From: Heterohyrax brucei | Lineage: Eukaryota > Chordata > Mammalia > Hyracoidea > Procaviidae | DNA length: 64,000 bases | Assembly: GCA_028571685.1 (NCBI GenBank) | Contig: CM053156.1 | Location: 81,595,049-81,659,048, forward strand | Direction: 5' to 3' | Part shown: in pieces, positions 21,542-32,305 of the stretch | Position numbering within the stretch: position 1 is the stretch's first letter | How the letters are laid out: each line of letters starts with the position of its first letter | The notes under the pieces: generated by a model | What the model was told of the DNA's origin: nothing | What the model saw: the letters and a program-made list of their open reading frames with translations, nothing else | Database searches by the model: none | Program-made: the position numbers and the translations under genes

Positions 21542-21879
21542 ATATGGCCTGCAAATTCTAAAATATGTACTATTTGGTCTTTCCCCACCCTGAGCTAGCA
21601 TCATGCTGAGAACACAGTAGACCCTCAGTATTTATTCAGCATATTAATGTGAACAACAGCAAAAAGGCTCCCCTGCATCCTATAAAGTCAGAATTGGGTT
21701 CATCAAGAACACAAATAATCCACTGATTCCTTTTTATCTGGCACACACTTTGAGTTGCACCCCCAAATGTGATTTCTTTTTCATGAGTTGCGTGCATTCT
21801 CCCAATTGCACCAGTCCTCTGGAGAACTTCTGAACAGGTAGGACTCGGTGGCCCTTGGTGACAGCAGACCTAGTCTTCC

Positions 21880-22069
21880 TGGGTAGTGTTCCCCACCTTG
21901 GCACTACAATGACAGACTGGACTGGACAATTCTTTGTCCTGGGAAGCTGTGTTTAACAGCATCTCTGACCTCCACCCACTAGATGCCACTAGCATCCCCT
22001 TACTCTGCATGACAATCAAGTATGTTTCCTAGGGGACAAAATCACTTCCCAGTTGAGAACCACATCTCT
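21880..22069 (-). mobile_element. MER20-like hAT element
   Basis: 'cccaccttggcactacaatg' near 21891, 'caattctttgtcctgggaag' near 21928, 'acccactagatgccactagc' near 21975, ending 'cccagttgagaaccacatc'. Orientation is relative to the consensus as I recall it. Confidence 0.7.
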
Positions 22070-22142
22070 AGATAAGAAAAGGTCAGTAAAAACTAAGGGC
22101 TAGAGGCCTCTTAAAAACAACCCCAAGGATATTCAGCCAGCC

Positions 22143-22272
22143 ACGTGCTGTCAATTCAGATTCGACTCATGGCGACCTTAGGGGCCAGGGTAGAACTGAC
22201 CCACAGAGTATTCAAGGAGTGCCTGGTGGATTTGAACTACCGACCTTGTGGTTAGCAGTGCAGCACTTAACC
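22143..22272 (-). mobile_element. AfroSINE, short form
   Basis: 'cgtgctgtcaattcagattc' to 'gttagcagtgcagcacttaa'. The head tip is missing. Confidence 0.85.
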
Positions 22273-22464
22273 CCAAGGATATCCACCAATCGTTTTTATG
22301 GAATACTTGACAGACGTTTGCACAGGTGCCCTCTATGATCCATATTAATTACCAACTCAGCCTGCCAGGAAATTTCTGTTGTCTAACCTAAATCCCTCTT
22401 GCTGCATTTGCCCCTCTCTTTCCTCACTGTCATCAATGGGAAATAAATAGCAGAGAGGGAAGAG

Positions 22465-22985
22465 CTGGTGTATTTGCTTTCTGTTTCAGACAGGGTCTCC
22501 ACAGGAACAAAACCACTGGAGTTTCTATTCTTATAAATGTATAGAGAGAGAGATTTATGGAAATAGCTCATGCAATTATGGGAGCCAATAAGTCCACCCA
22601 AATCTGTGGGGTAGGCAACAGGCTGCTGGCCTATGGGGTTGTGGGACCTAGCAAATCCAAACTCTGCAGGTCAGGCAGCAGGCTGCAGACTCCTCACATC
22701 TCAAGAACCAGAGGTCAGATGGGACAAGGTCGGGAGGCAGAGAGAAAGTGAGACGTAGAGAGGGAGATGGAGAGGGAGCTCTGCCAGAAATTCCGTTTAT
22801 ATCCTGGAGGCAGGCCACACCCCCCACAGTAACGCCCCTTTCAGCTGATTGGCTGCTCACATCAGATCACAAAAGGGAGGTGATCACACAGTGTCTGCAG
22901 TGGGTTGTTGTTTGTTTTGGCAGCCACTGAGGCTCACAGCCTAGCCATGCGGACGTGTAACATTAACCATCACACTCTCCATATG
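22465..22985 (+). mobile_element. Old eutherian interspersed repeat, family unassigned
   Basis: Familiar block order: 'agggtctccacaggaacaaa' at 22493, 'catgcaattatgggagccaa', 'agatgggacaaggtcgggag', and 'taacattaaccatcacactc' at 22959. Probably an ancient LTR or DNA element common to placental mammals. I cannot name it safely. Confidence 0.5.
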
Positions 22986-23039
22986 CCGTCCTCGTAGACT
23001 TTCTCTTTATGGAGATAAATGGGATATCCATAATAAAAT

Positions 23040-23300
23040 TATTTACTCTATGGACAAACACATACTAAGCAATTCTGTCAGAACTGCTTTAGATGCCAGA
23101 AATAGAGCAAGAAATAAGACTGACCAGGTCTTTGATCTCCGGTGAAGGACACAAACAAGCAGATCATAAACAGGAGAATTCATTTGCCAGTAAATGGCTG
23201 ATGCCCTAAGAGGGACTGGGTGGGCCTCCAGGATAGGAAGGAAAAGCTTCACTGCAGAGATCGCATTCAAGCAGAGGCTTTAATCATGGCAAGGAGCAGC
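23040..23300 (-). mobile_element. L2 LINE 3' end
   Basis: Reversed L2: 'aagactgaccaggtctttga' near 23116, then 'atcgcattcaagcagaggct' near 23260. Confidence 0.6.
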
Positions 23301-23624
23301 GATAAGCAGAGAGAAGGAGGCAGAAATGCCTGGCTTCCACATAGAACCTGAGCCGAGGTTGGATACAGATGAAGAGGGGGCCTCTCTGAGGACGGTCTGC
23401 AGACTCTCCTTTCATCAAATTCATAAAACAGGAGCCTCCAAGTAGCCTTGTAGTCTCTGAGAAGCTTCCAGAAACAGCCTTCTCGGTCAGCCGGGTGGGT
23501 GAGAATCTCATACGGATTTCCAAGCTGGCTACAGAGTAAGCAATAGGGATCCATCGCCCGCTCCAGCCCAGCCCGAGCCCCTGTGTGTCAGAGTAGGACT
23601 CTGTTCCACAGAGTTTTATTTTCA

Positions 23625-24000
23625 CTATTTCGTTGTTTTTTTTAATATTTTATTGTGCATTAGGTGAAAATTTCCAATCCAAGCCAATTTGTCATACAAA
23701 AACTTGCACACACACTGCTCTTTAACTAGCTGCTCTCCCTGCCCTGTGACAGCACACTCCTCCTCTCCACCCTGTATTTTCCGTGTCCATTCAACCAGCT
23801 CCTGTCCCCCACTACCACACATCTTGCCTTTGGAGAGGAGCTTCCCAGTTAGCCTCATGGATCTGCTTAAGCCAAGAAGCATACCCTTTGCCAATATCAT
23901 TTTGTGTCTTATAGTCCAGTCTAATTTTTTTTATCTGAAGAGCTGGCTTAGGGAGTGGTTTCAGTTCTTGGCTAACAGGAGTCCAGTCACATCTTCCAGG
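23625..24000 (-). mobile_element. L1-type LINE 3' end, reversed
   Basis: 'ttttattgtgcattaggtga' at 23648, 'gtgacagcacactcctcctc' at 23746, 'gtgtcttatagtccagtcta' at 23905. The last two blocks recur at 20.5 and, reversed, at 33.9 kb. A remnant of AfroSINE tail ('ctgttccacagagtttt') precedes it at 23600. Confidence 0.6.
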
Positions 24001-24059
24001 AGCCATGTCTTCTGGGAACTCTTCAGTCTTGAGACCACCAAATCTAGTCTTTTTTCATT

Positions 24060-24297
24060 TGTTTTTTACTTTTTAATAACATATTTTATTATTTGTTGTT
24101 GTTGTTGAGAGTATACACAGCAGAATGTACAGCAGTTCAACAATGTCTACACCTACAGTTCTCTGGCAATGATCACATTCTTTGAGTCTTGCAACCATTC
24201 TCCCTCTGATTTCCCAAATTGTTTCTCCCCCATTAACATATACTCTCACTGCCCCCTAAGTTTCTTATCTAATCTTTCAAGTTGCTCTTCTCCAATT
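24060..24297 (-). mobile_element. LINE 3' end fragment, reversed
   Basis: 'tgttgttgttgagagtatac' then 'acagcagttcaacaatgtct'. Paired with 9.42 and 27.95 kb. Confidence 0.5.
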
Positions 24298-24425
24298 GAC
24301 CCACAGAGTTTTCAATGACTGATTTTTGGAAAGAAGATAGCCAGGCCTTTCTTTAGAGGTGCTTCTGGTCAGACTCAAACCTCCAAGCTTTTAAGTAGCA
24401 GCCCAGTGTGTTAACCACTGGTGAG
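24298..24425 (-). mobile_element. AfroSINE, long form, tail missing
   Basis: Starts in the body ('cccacagagttttcaatgac'), ends 'cccagtgtgttaaccactgg'. Confidence 0.8.
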
Positions 24426-24451
24426 ACACAGGGAGTTCAAAATGACTAACA

Positions 24452-24616
24452 AACCCAAACCAAACCCACTGCCGTACAGTGGATTCCAACTCATAGTGAC
24501 TCTATAGACACGGCAGAACTGCCCATCGAGTTTCCAAGGAGTGCTTGGCAGATTTGAACTGCTGACCCTTTTGTTAGTAGATGTAGCACTTAATCACTAC
24601 ACCACCAGGGTACCCA
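24452..24616 (-). mobile_element. AfroSINE, short form
   Basis: 'ccaaacccactgccgtacag' to 'cactacaccaccagggtacc'. Complete and relatively well preserved. Confidence 0.92.
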
Positions 24617-25100
24617 CGGTCTGTGTCAAAAGTCAGGGTCTCCCAGGAACTTAAAGAGAGGAACCTGAGCCTGAAGTGTTATCCTCTCTTCTCCCTCCCA
24701 ACCCAGCCCCAGCAGCACCAATAGTGAGTTGGGGTCTGGGGTCTGGGGTCTGGACAGGAGCGAGCATGGTCAAGACGATGTCTGAGTCGGTGGGGCCCTT
24801 TGCCTTATTCCTCTAAAGCCCAGATACAAACACCTGCAACTACCTCTCTCTCTCCTCCAGTCCCCTCCACTCCACTCTTTCCTTTCCCCCAAAGGAAAAG
24901 TCACTCTAGGCAATGGAATTTGTTCTGTAAAGCAGGGAACAACTTGAGAAAAAGCCAGACACATTAAGGGGTTGTAGTTCATCTTTGGAGCCAGGAGAGA
25001 AGACTCCAGGGTCTTGAGGCTTTAAGCAGTTTCATGGACCACATCATGTTGTCCTGTTTGTGACTCAGCACTCCCCATCACACTATCTGGGGCATGCAGC
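24617..25100. other. Unassigned stretch with (GGGGTCT)3
   Basis: Nothing recognised except three direct units of 'ggggtct' at 24731-24752. Confidence 0.4.
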
Positions 25101-25109
25101 AAGATGGAA

Positions 25110-25215
25110 GGGTGAGAGCGTCCAGGTGGTGCAACGGTCCTACAAACAAGAGCTCGGATCTGGACTGCACTTACTAACTGCCTGGCTTTGGGAAAGTCAC
25201 CTAACTTCACTGGGC
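25110..25215 (+). mobile_element. MIR SINE fragment
   Basis: 'gagctcggatctggactgca' and 'gggaaagtcacctaacttca'. Confidence 0.6.
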
Positions 25216-25261
25216 TGCTAAGGAAGGAACCAGATCTGGAGGGCTGTTAGTGGATGAGAGG

Positions 25262-25745
25262 TGATGTACAGGGTGGTGGCCGTTAGGTGCCATCAAGTCA
25301 GCTCTAACTTATAGTGACCCTGTGGATGACAGAGCAAAAGGCTGCCCAGTCCTGTGCCACCTTCACAATCCTTGTTATGCTCAAGGCCATTGCTGCAGTC
25401 ACTGTGTCAACCTCTCATTGAGGGTCTTCCTCTTCTTCACTGGCCCTCTACTTTACCAAACATGATGTCCTTCTCCAGGGACCGAGCCCTTCTGACAAGA
25501 TGTCCTAAGTATGTGAGATGCAGTTTTGCCGCCCTAGCTTCTAATGGAGCATTCTGGTTGTATTTCTTCTAAAACAGATTAGTTTGTTCTCTTGGAAGTC
25601 CATAGTATATTCAATATTCTTCACCAGCACCATGATTCAATGGCATCAATTCTTCTTCAGTCTTTCTTATTCATCATCCAGCTTTCACACGCATAGGAGG
25701 TGATTGAAAACACCATGACTTGGGTCAGACCCAACATAGCCTTCA
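25262..25745 (-). mobile_element. RTE LINE 3' end, reversed
   Basis: From the 3' terminus ('gttaggtgccatcaagtcag' at 25283) through 'ccttctccagggaccgagcc' to the post-RT region ('gattgaaaacaccatgactt' near 25700). Its first half is colinear with 10053-10319. Confidence 0.88.
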
Positions 25746-25784
25746 ATGTGACATTTTTATACCGTGGTATTAAGAAGAACCTTC

Positions 25785-26030
25785 ATGCAGGGAGTTCCTC
25801 TGTGTGCCAGACATCCTGCTAAGTGCTTTGCATAAACATTTAACTCTTATGACAGTTCTAAGAGGAGATGTTATCACCATCCTCATTTTACAGAAGAGGA
25901 CAGTGAGACTTAGAGATGTGAAGTAACATGCCTGAGTTTGGCTGCTTGGTAAAGAGCAGGACCAGTCTTTGAGACCAGGTATGTTGGATCCCAGATCCTG
26001 GGATCTTAACCACAGGCCACTCTGCTGTGA
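25785..26030 (-). mobile_element. MIR SINE
   Basis: 'tgtgccagacatcctgctaa', 'cctcattttacagaagagga' and 'taaccacaggcc' in reversed MIR order. Near full length. Confidence 0.8.
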
Positions 26031-26359
26031 GAATGAATGACAAATAGCCCATGTTGTAATTAGAGGGAAAATCTGATTAGGATTATAGGGAGGACTGTGG
26101 TGTGGGTGGAAGGGGATGACGAATGACCTACTGCTGCTGCAGCTGGGCACAGGGAGCATCTTACTCTGCTAAGTGACCGTCACTGTCACGTGTTGAACAT
26201 GCATGGCTGAGGTCCTCCATGACACTGAACTACTGATACCCTAGTCCAACCTACTAAGCCCAACAACGGACAGAACCTACAGTTAGCATCCACCCACTTT
26301 GCCCTTCTCTGCCTCTGCTGTTCCATCTGTAAAACAGAGATTCTAAATATATCTATTCA

Positions 26360-26900
26360 TTTAACAGTCACATACTAAGTAGCCACTCAGGGCCAGTGCT
26401 GTTCTAGCTGGAAAAACACAAGACTAGCCTAAGTCCTGCCCTTTTGGAGCTCACAGGGGCCCTGGTGGTGCAATAGTTAAGCGCTCAGCTCTTAAGTAAA
26501 ATGCTGGCTGTTTGAAACCATCCAGTGGCTACTCAGGAGAAAGACTTGATGACTGGCTCTCGTAGAGATGGCAGCCTAGTAAACCCTCCAGGGCGGTTCT
26601 ACTCTCTCACCTGGGGTTGCTATGAGCCGGAACTGACTCAACAGCCCCTGGCAACAGCAGCATGGAGCTCACGCTCTGTAGTGGGGACAGAGACAAGAAA
26701 GTAAAACAAATAATGTGTTTGGAATGTCGGGAAAGAAGCCACTTAGCCTGCTGGCAGGGAGGGAAAAGAGGAAGTGTTAGGTGCAGAGAGGATACTACTG
26801 TCGGAAGGACAGTGGTCGAGGGAGGGTGCACCAGAAGACGGGCAAGTCGAGAGATGGAGCTCTGAAGCCATCAGAAAAGAAGATTCTAGACCAAGAAAAA
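26360..26900 (-). mobile_element. L2 LINE 3' part, split by an AfroSINE
   Basis: 'ctaagtagccactcagggcc' at 26374. It resumes after the AfroSINE with 'agctcacgctctgtagtggg' near 26665 and continues to about 26900. A decayed MIR ('tccatctgtaaaacagagat') precedes at 26290-26345. Confidence 0.55.
26455..26654 (+). mobile_element. AfroSINE, long form
   Basis: 'ggccctggtggtgcaatagt' to 'gaactgactcaacagcccct'. Inserted in L2. Confidence 0.92.
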
Positions 26901-26987
26901 CAGCAAGAGCAACCAATGGCCTAGCAGCAAGTTGGCCTTTTAGGAAAAGGGTTTCCCCTACTGTACCCTTAAAACAGAAGTCCTTCT

Positions 26988-27168
26988 TGATGCCAGTGGT
27001 TAGCATGTCTAGCTGCTAACCTAAAGGCTGGTCCACCGAAGGGCATCTCATAAGAAAGCCATGGGTGATCTCTTTTTGAAAATCAGCCACTGGAAACTCT
27101 AAGGAGAACAATTCTGCTCTGACACACATGGGCCACCGTTCATTGGAATTGACTCCACAGCAAACGGT
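26988..27168 (+). mobile_element. AfroSINE, long form
   Basis: 'gatgccagtggttagcatgt' to 'attggaattgactccacagc'. Confidence 0.85.
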
Positions 27169-27494
27169 ATTCCTTAAAACACTAATTTTCCAAGATGCTC
27201 ATTGAAAAAAATTATAGAATTCAATAAGTTTTACAAATCCTGTAATTCCTGTACATTCCATCTTAGGAGCATGTGTTACCCATTAGCATAAAAGAGGAAA
27301 GACTCTAACAAGTCCTATAGCAAAGTCTTGTTCAAACCGGTATCACCCAAACATACACAACCCTGTACCCACTTCTTCACCTAACATCTGTTACCATCCC
27401 TCAAATCTGTGTTTCCATGGAATCCAACTTAGGAAACCCTGATTTAAACTAAGGGCCCTTTCTCTACAATGGCCGGCAATTTGAAAAGCTGACT
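27169..27494. other. Unassigned stretch
   Basis: Nothing recognised. Confidence 0.35.
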
Positions 27495-27562
27495 AAAACA
27501 AAAACCAAACGGGCTGATGTCAATTCTGACGCACAGTGGCCCTATGATACAGTGTCATTTCT
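27495..27562 (-). mobile_element. AfroSINE tail fragment
   Basis: 'aaaccaaacgggctgatgtc' then 'cacagtggccctatgataca', after which similarity ends. Confidence 0.65.
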
Positions 27563-27944
27563 GTGCCCAGGTTTATCTCATTTTTTGATTCTCTGTCCCA
27601 CACAGAACCAACCCACAAACACTCATTCAGTTGGCTAAGTACCAATCACAGACAGCAAGCTGGATCCACCTGGAGACGGACAGCGAAAGAGCACCATCTC
27701 CACTTAAGAAGTGATACCCACCATGCAAGTTCATGCACACCAAGGAAGACAGGAGCATAAAGATAGAGCACATGCTTGGACTTCAGTGACCCAAACTCCC
27801 CAGTGGACAGGGGAAGCAAAGTTGAGGAACAGACGTGTCCTGAGATTGGTCCTCTTGTTTCTTGTGGTATTTGAGGCTTTGGCCCCACCCGTTTGGAAAG
27901 GGCACAAAAATGATTCTTGCCAGATGTGTGGGGAGGTTTTTAGG
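27563..27944. other. Unassigned stretch
   Basis: Nothing recognised. The 146-codon plus frame at 27711-28151 runs into a reversed LINE end and is not a gene. Confidence 0.35.
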
Positions 27945-28190
27945 CTTTTTAATTTATTTTATTATTCATTGTGGTTGACGCGATACACAGCAGAACAAGA
28001 CCATTTCAGTAGTTTCTACGTGTATAGCTCAGTAACAGTGATTGCAGTCTTCATATTGTACAACCATTTACACCCTTCTTTTCCGAATTGTTCTTCCTCT
28101 ATTGACATAAACTCACTGCCCTTTAAGCTTCCCATCCATCCTTTCGAATAGCTATTGTCAATTTGATCTCAGATAAACAGTTCTTTAAAA
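27945..28190 (-). mobile_element. LINE 3' end fragment, reversed
   Basis: 'tgtggttgacgcgatacaca' then 'tgcccttt' and 'aagcttcccatccatccttt'. Colinear with 24060-24297. Confidence 0.55.
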
Positions 28191-28736
28191 GAGGACGTGA
28201 CTCAGGGCAGACACTCTTCAACAGTGAAGCTGACCTATGATTTGATTTAAAGAAGACTTCAGAGCATATTTCTGGTTTAAGGTTTAAAGATTATCTCAGG
28301 ACAGTAGTTTCAGGTGTGGGTAGTTTTGAAGGAAAGACATGGTGCTTGCTAAGGGTTAAGAGGAAAGGACCCCCCACCGAGCAATTTATAGCTTCTCAAT
28401 ACTTTCTCAAGAAGGAGGACACTACAAAGTCCTCAGAACCACCCCTTGCAGATTCAGTTTCAAGAACACACCCCCATCTTAAGCAGCACCACTCAAGTCT
28501 CTGCTTTGTCACCTGCATGGGATAAATTTTCAAGGATGAGCTTTTCTCCTGACAAACTAGAGTCCAAAGGCTAGAAAGCAATGTTGGGAGCAAGGGAGGC
28601 AATCTTATTTATTTACCTATTAAATATATTTGTTTTATGATTGCCTGGATATACTCAGAGCTCATAAAATTAGGCCTCCTTCAATTTACAAACCGACTTT
28701 GGGGATGACACACTGCAACGCAAAGAGCATGTTGTT
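28191..28736. other. Unassigned stretch
   Basis: Nothing recognised. Confidence 0.35.
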
Positions 28737-28930
28737 ATTAGGAGCCATCAAGTTGATTCTGATTCATAGCGACCCCACGTGACAGAGTAAAACTGCCCTG
28801 TAGAGTTTTCTTGGCTGTAAAGTTTATGGAAGCAGATCTACAGGTCTTTCTCCCGTGGGGCCCCTGGGTGCATTCGAACCACCAGCTTCTCAGTTAGCAG
28901 ACAAGAGCTAACAGCAGTTGCATCACCGAA
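28737..28930 (-). mobile_element. AfroSINE, long form
   Basis: 'gagccatcaagttgattctg' to 'agttgcatcaccgaag'. Complete. Confidence 0.9.
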
Positions 28931-29039
28931 GTTTGTTGGTAAGACCATGGGCATAACAGTAGACTTGAGAGTAGAAATTGGAGTTTGTGCTCTGGGCTAC
29001 CTCATATATTATAAGTGTTACCTATTTGACTATCTGATA

Positions 29040-29290
29040 AGGATGCTGCAAATATTCAAAGACATATCTGGCAAGGATCTGCTCTCCAAGGTATATAGAA
29101 AGCTTCAAGACCTCAACCACAAAAAAGAAAAGCTAATTAAAAAATGGGCAAAGGACATGAAAGGATACTTTTCCAAAGAACACATTCAGGTGGCTAACAA
29201 ATACATGGCGAGATCTTGTGATCATTAACCATTAGAGAGAGGCAAATCAAAACTACAATGTGATGCCTTCTCTTCCCTGCAAAAATGACA
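29040..29290 (+). pseudogene. L1 ORF2 C-terminal remnant
   Basis: The frame contains 'KKWAKDMKGYFSKEHIQVAN' and 'KYM', the well-known L1 ORF2 motif downstream of the reverse transcriptase. A stop at 29226 is followed by in-register 'REANQNYNVMPS'-like sequence, so the frame is broken but the protein order continues. Confidence 0.88.
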
Positions 29291-30144
29291 CTGATCAAGA
29301 AAACAGAAAACAACAATACTGGTGAACTTGTTGGGAAATTGTGATCCAGCTGCTGCGGAGTTGTAAAATGCTACAACCACTATGGAAAGCAGTATGATGC
29401 TTCTTCAAAAAGTCGGAAATAGAAATACCGTATGATCCAACCATCCCACTCTTATGTGTAGAGCCTAGAGAAACTTGAGTTCTGACAAAAATAGCCACAT
29501 ATTGAGCCATGTTCATTGCAGCATTATTCACAATAACAAAAAGAGGAAATGATCTAAGTGTCCATCAATGCATGAATAGATAAAATGTGGTACACTCATA
29601 CCATGGGATACTACGCAACAATAAAGAATAACGGTGAATCCATAAAACCTTTTCTAGGATGGATGAATCTGGAGGAAATTGTGCTGAGTGAAATGAGTCC
29701 ATGTATAATACTACTTTTATAAAAACTCAAAAATAGTTTTACACATAGAAAGCCATGTTCTTTGATGTTTACCCGGGATGGGAGGGAGAAGGAAGGAGAA
29801 TCACTTTCTAGATAGCAAGCATGTGTTCATTCTGGTGAAAGGAAAGGAAATACACAGTATGGAGGGAGTCAGCACAACATGACCAAGGTGGATGAAGATG
29901 CTGAGAACTTCAAGTGATGGTTGTAAGGAGAAGAATATGAAGATACAGAGTAGGACCACTACAGTAAGTGCTACCAGATACACAATTCTGCAACAACAGT
30001 AATGACACTTAGAATCTTGTGAATGGTTCACATAAGTAGATATGTATGCTGTGTAGATATGGAAGATGCTGTGAGGATACATACATGGGCACATGCAGGT
30101 AGAGCTACAGGCATTCGTAAATATATTTTTGTCTGCCACATGGA

Positions 30145-30293
30145 AACCCTGGTGCCATACTGGTTCAGTGCTACAGCTGCTAACCAAAAGGTTGGCTGTT
30201 CACATCCATCAGGCACTCCTTGGAAACTCTATGGGAAATTTGTATTCTGTCCTTTAGGGTCACTGTGAGTTTGAATCGACTCAAAGGTAGTGG
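30145..30293 (+). mobile_element. AfroSINE, short form
   Basis: 'gctgctaaccaaaaggttgg' near 30175 to 'gtttgaatcgactcaaaggt'. Inserted in the L1 UTR. Confidence 0.88.
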
Positions 30294-30797
30294 AATATGT
30301 TACATTTGTATTCACATATAGAACAGAGCACTCAGGAATCATAGTTATGGAAGCTTCTTAGACATATGTAAATACTTCGTGGGACTGAGTCTTTGGGCTT
30401 GAAGGTGAAGGACCAGAGTTTCAGGAGACATCTAGGTCAATGAGGACAACAAGGTTCATAAAGATAACATTCTACACCCTAGTTTGATGAGTAGCATCTG
30501 AGGTCTTAAAAGCTTTTGAGTGGCCGTCTAAGATGCAACTATTTTCTCTTCCCATCTGCGGCTAAGGAGAATGAAGGAAGCCAAAGGCTCAAGGTGGCGA
30601 TCAGTCTACAGAAATAGTGGCTCATGCAACCACAGCCTCTTCTAGCTTGAGACTGGAAGAACTAGATGGTGCCCAGCTGCTACCACTGACCACCCTGACC
30701 AGGGACACAATAGAAAGTCCCTGTTAGGATGGGAGAAAAATGTTCATTAAAAAAGACCAGGTTTACTGGACTGATAGAGACTGGAGGAACCCCCTGA

Positions 30798-30846
30798 GAC
30801 TATCACCCTAAGACATCCTTTTAAGCGATGTCTTAAGGTGATAGTC
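30798..30846. repeat. Hairpin: 20-bp inverted repeat, 9-nt loop
   Basis: Arms 30798-30817 and 30827-30846 match at 19 of 20 positions, loop 'cttttaagc'. Lies within the L1 3' UTR. Confidence 0.9.
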
Positions 30847-31169
30847 ACTTTTCAGCCAAATAATAGATGAGCCTAAAAAATAAGCAAGAACACATGTGAA
30901 GAGTGTACTCCTTAAAACAATCAGCTGTATGAGACCAAAGGGTAACATCTGCCCAAAAGGAAGGTGATGGGGGCTGCTGCCTGGCAGGGGAACTGAAGGG
31001 ACAGAAACAAGAAGGCAGAATGGAAAGGGGGCAAGTGAAGACACTTTACAGGGACAGCAACCAACGTCATAGAACAGCTCACACATGAATTGTTGAAAGG
31101 AATCTACTTTGCTATGTAAACTGGCACCTAAAACATAATCAAATTTCAAAAAAAATTTTTTCAAGTCAA

Positions 31170-31429
31170 AAAACAGGACTAGAGAGAGAACGTGGTGGGA
31201 ATTACAGGGACCCTTGTTTTCTTCCTTAAACTAAAAGGAACGGTCCACTGCCCAGAATTTGGACGATCACTGTTAAATGTGATGTGCCAAGTGATTCAAC
31301 TACCCATTAATTTCTTGTTTAGAAAAAATTATTTGAATCAATCATTTATTTTGAGTCTTATCAACTAACCACCTTTTCAGTGCACGTTAATATAATCATA
31401 GAGTTTTTACCATTTAGTACACTGCATTA
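31170..31429. other. Unassigned AT-rich stretch
   Basis: Nothing recognised. Confidence 0.35.
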
Positions 31430-31596
31430 AAACCAAAAACCAAACTCACCGCCATCGAGTCGGGCTGACTCATGGTGACCCTGGAAGTCAGATCAGAGCT
31501 GCCCCATAGGGTTTCCAAGGAGCACCTGGTGGATTTGAACTGCTGACCTTTTGGTTAGCAGCCATAGCATTTCAGCGCTACACTACCAGGATTTCT
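31430..31596 (-). mobile_element. AfroSINE, short form, well preserved
   Basis: 'aaaccaaactcaccgccatc' to 'cagcgctacactaccaggat'. One of the least diverged copies. Confidence 0.93.
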
Positions 31597-31779
31597 GTAT
31601 TCTAAATACATATATATTTATGTAAATACACGTACACACACATACATGTAATAGCAGGACAGGTACGACAGGAAGAAATCTTCTCTCTTCTGATTTTCTG
31701 TCACAGTATTGTCGGGACCAGAAATCTGCCAGTTCAGACATTCTCACTCACCTCACGTTTGGCCCCACTGACAACGCAC

Positions 31780-31985
31780 CAAAACCAAAATATAGAGTGC
31801 CAACTCGCTACCCCTGAGTTCACAGTGACCCCACAGAACAAGGCAAAACTGCCACATGGGGTTCCCAAAGCTGTCATCTTTACAGAAGCCAACTGCCTCG
31901 TCTTCCTCCTTCAGACAGAGCAGCCCGTGGATTCCAACTCCTGGCCTGTCCTTCCGAGGCCAAGGGCTTACCCACGAAGTACAGC
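31780..31985 (-). mobile_element. AfroSINE, long form
   Basis: 'accaaaaccaaaatatagag' to 'acccacgaagtacagcacgg'. Confidence 0.82.
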
Positions 31986-32094
31986 ACGGTATTAATCATT
32001 GCGGATATTCTCGTCTCTGAGCCCAATTACTATTCTGGAATAGATTAGATCTTAACTCGAAACAACATTGCAAGGGAGAGGAGGCAGACAGTGG

Positions 32095-32305
32095 AGCCCA
32101 GACTCACCGGTGGTTAAAGGTTAAAGATCTGAGTCCACCCAGCAGTGTCGCAGAAGACAGGCCTGACAATTGACTTTCGACAAATCAGCCTCTGAAATCC
32201 CTGTGGTTCGAAACCACCCTGTTCTACAGGGATTTCAGATTTCTACTGTGACACACCTGGAGTCACTGTGGGCTAGAAGTAACTCAGTAACTACTGCATT
32301 TTTCA
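32095..32305 (+). mobile_element. AfroSINE, long form, rearranged
   Basis: 'gagcccagactcaccggtgg' to 'agtaactcagtaactactgc'. A 13-bp perfect inverted repeat (32192-32204 and 32226-32238) interrupts the expected body order. Confidence 0.75.

Larger units (their letters stand above)
20339..21581 (-). mobile_element. hAT-type DNA element split by L1 and AfroSINE
   Basis: Left end 'tgggtcagcaaactggagtc' at 20341 through 'cttttattggcacacagtca' to about 20457. The middle resumes at about 21286-21362 ('ctacagagaccatcatag'). The right end 21542-21581 reads 'ctaaaatatgtactatttgg'. Same family as 7545-7648. Confidence 0.7.
20230..21650 (+). mobile_element. L2 LINE 3' end split by a hAT element
   Basis: Left part 20230-20338 ('ggactgtgagctttctgaaa'). 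Right part 21582-21650 ('gctgagaacacagtagaccc' then 'cagtatttattcag') completes the L2 3' terminus. Everything between is later insertion. Confidence 0.55.
28960..31168 (+). mobile_element. L1 LINE 3' part, 5'-truncated
   Basis: ORF2 C-terminal coding remnant (about 29040-29400), then ORF2/UTR sequence with 'catgggatactacgcaacaa', 'gaggtcttaaaagcttttga' near 30500, 'ggaagaactagatggtgccc' near 30655 and an A-rich end at 31150-31168. An AfroSINE interrupts at 30145-30293 and a hairpin lies at 30798-30846. Confidence 0.85.

Noticed and set aside
27711-28151. 146-codon plus-strand frame
   Set aside because: No domain, runs into a reversed LINE end and lacks any gene context. Its length is expected by chance in 64 kb.
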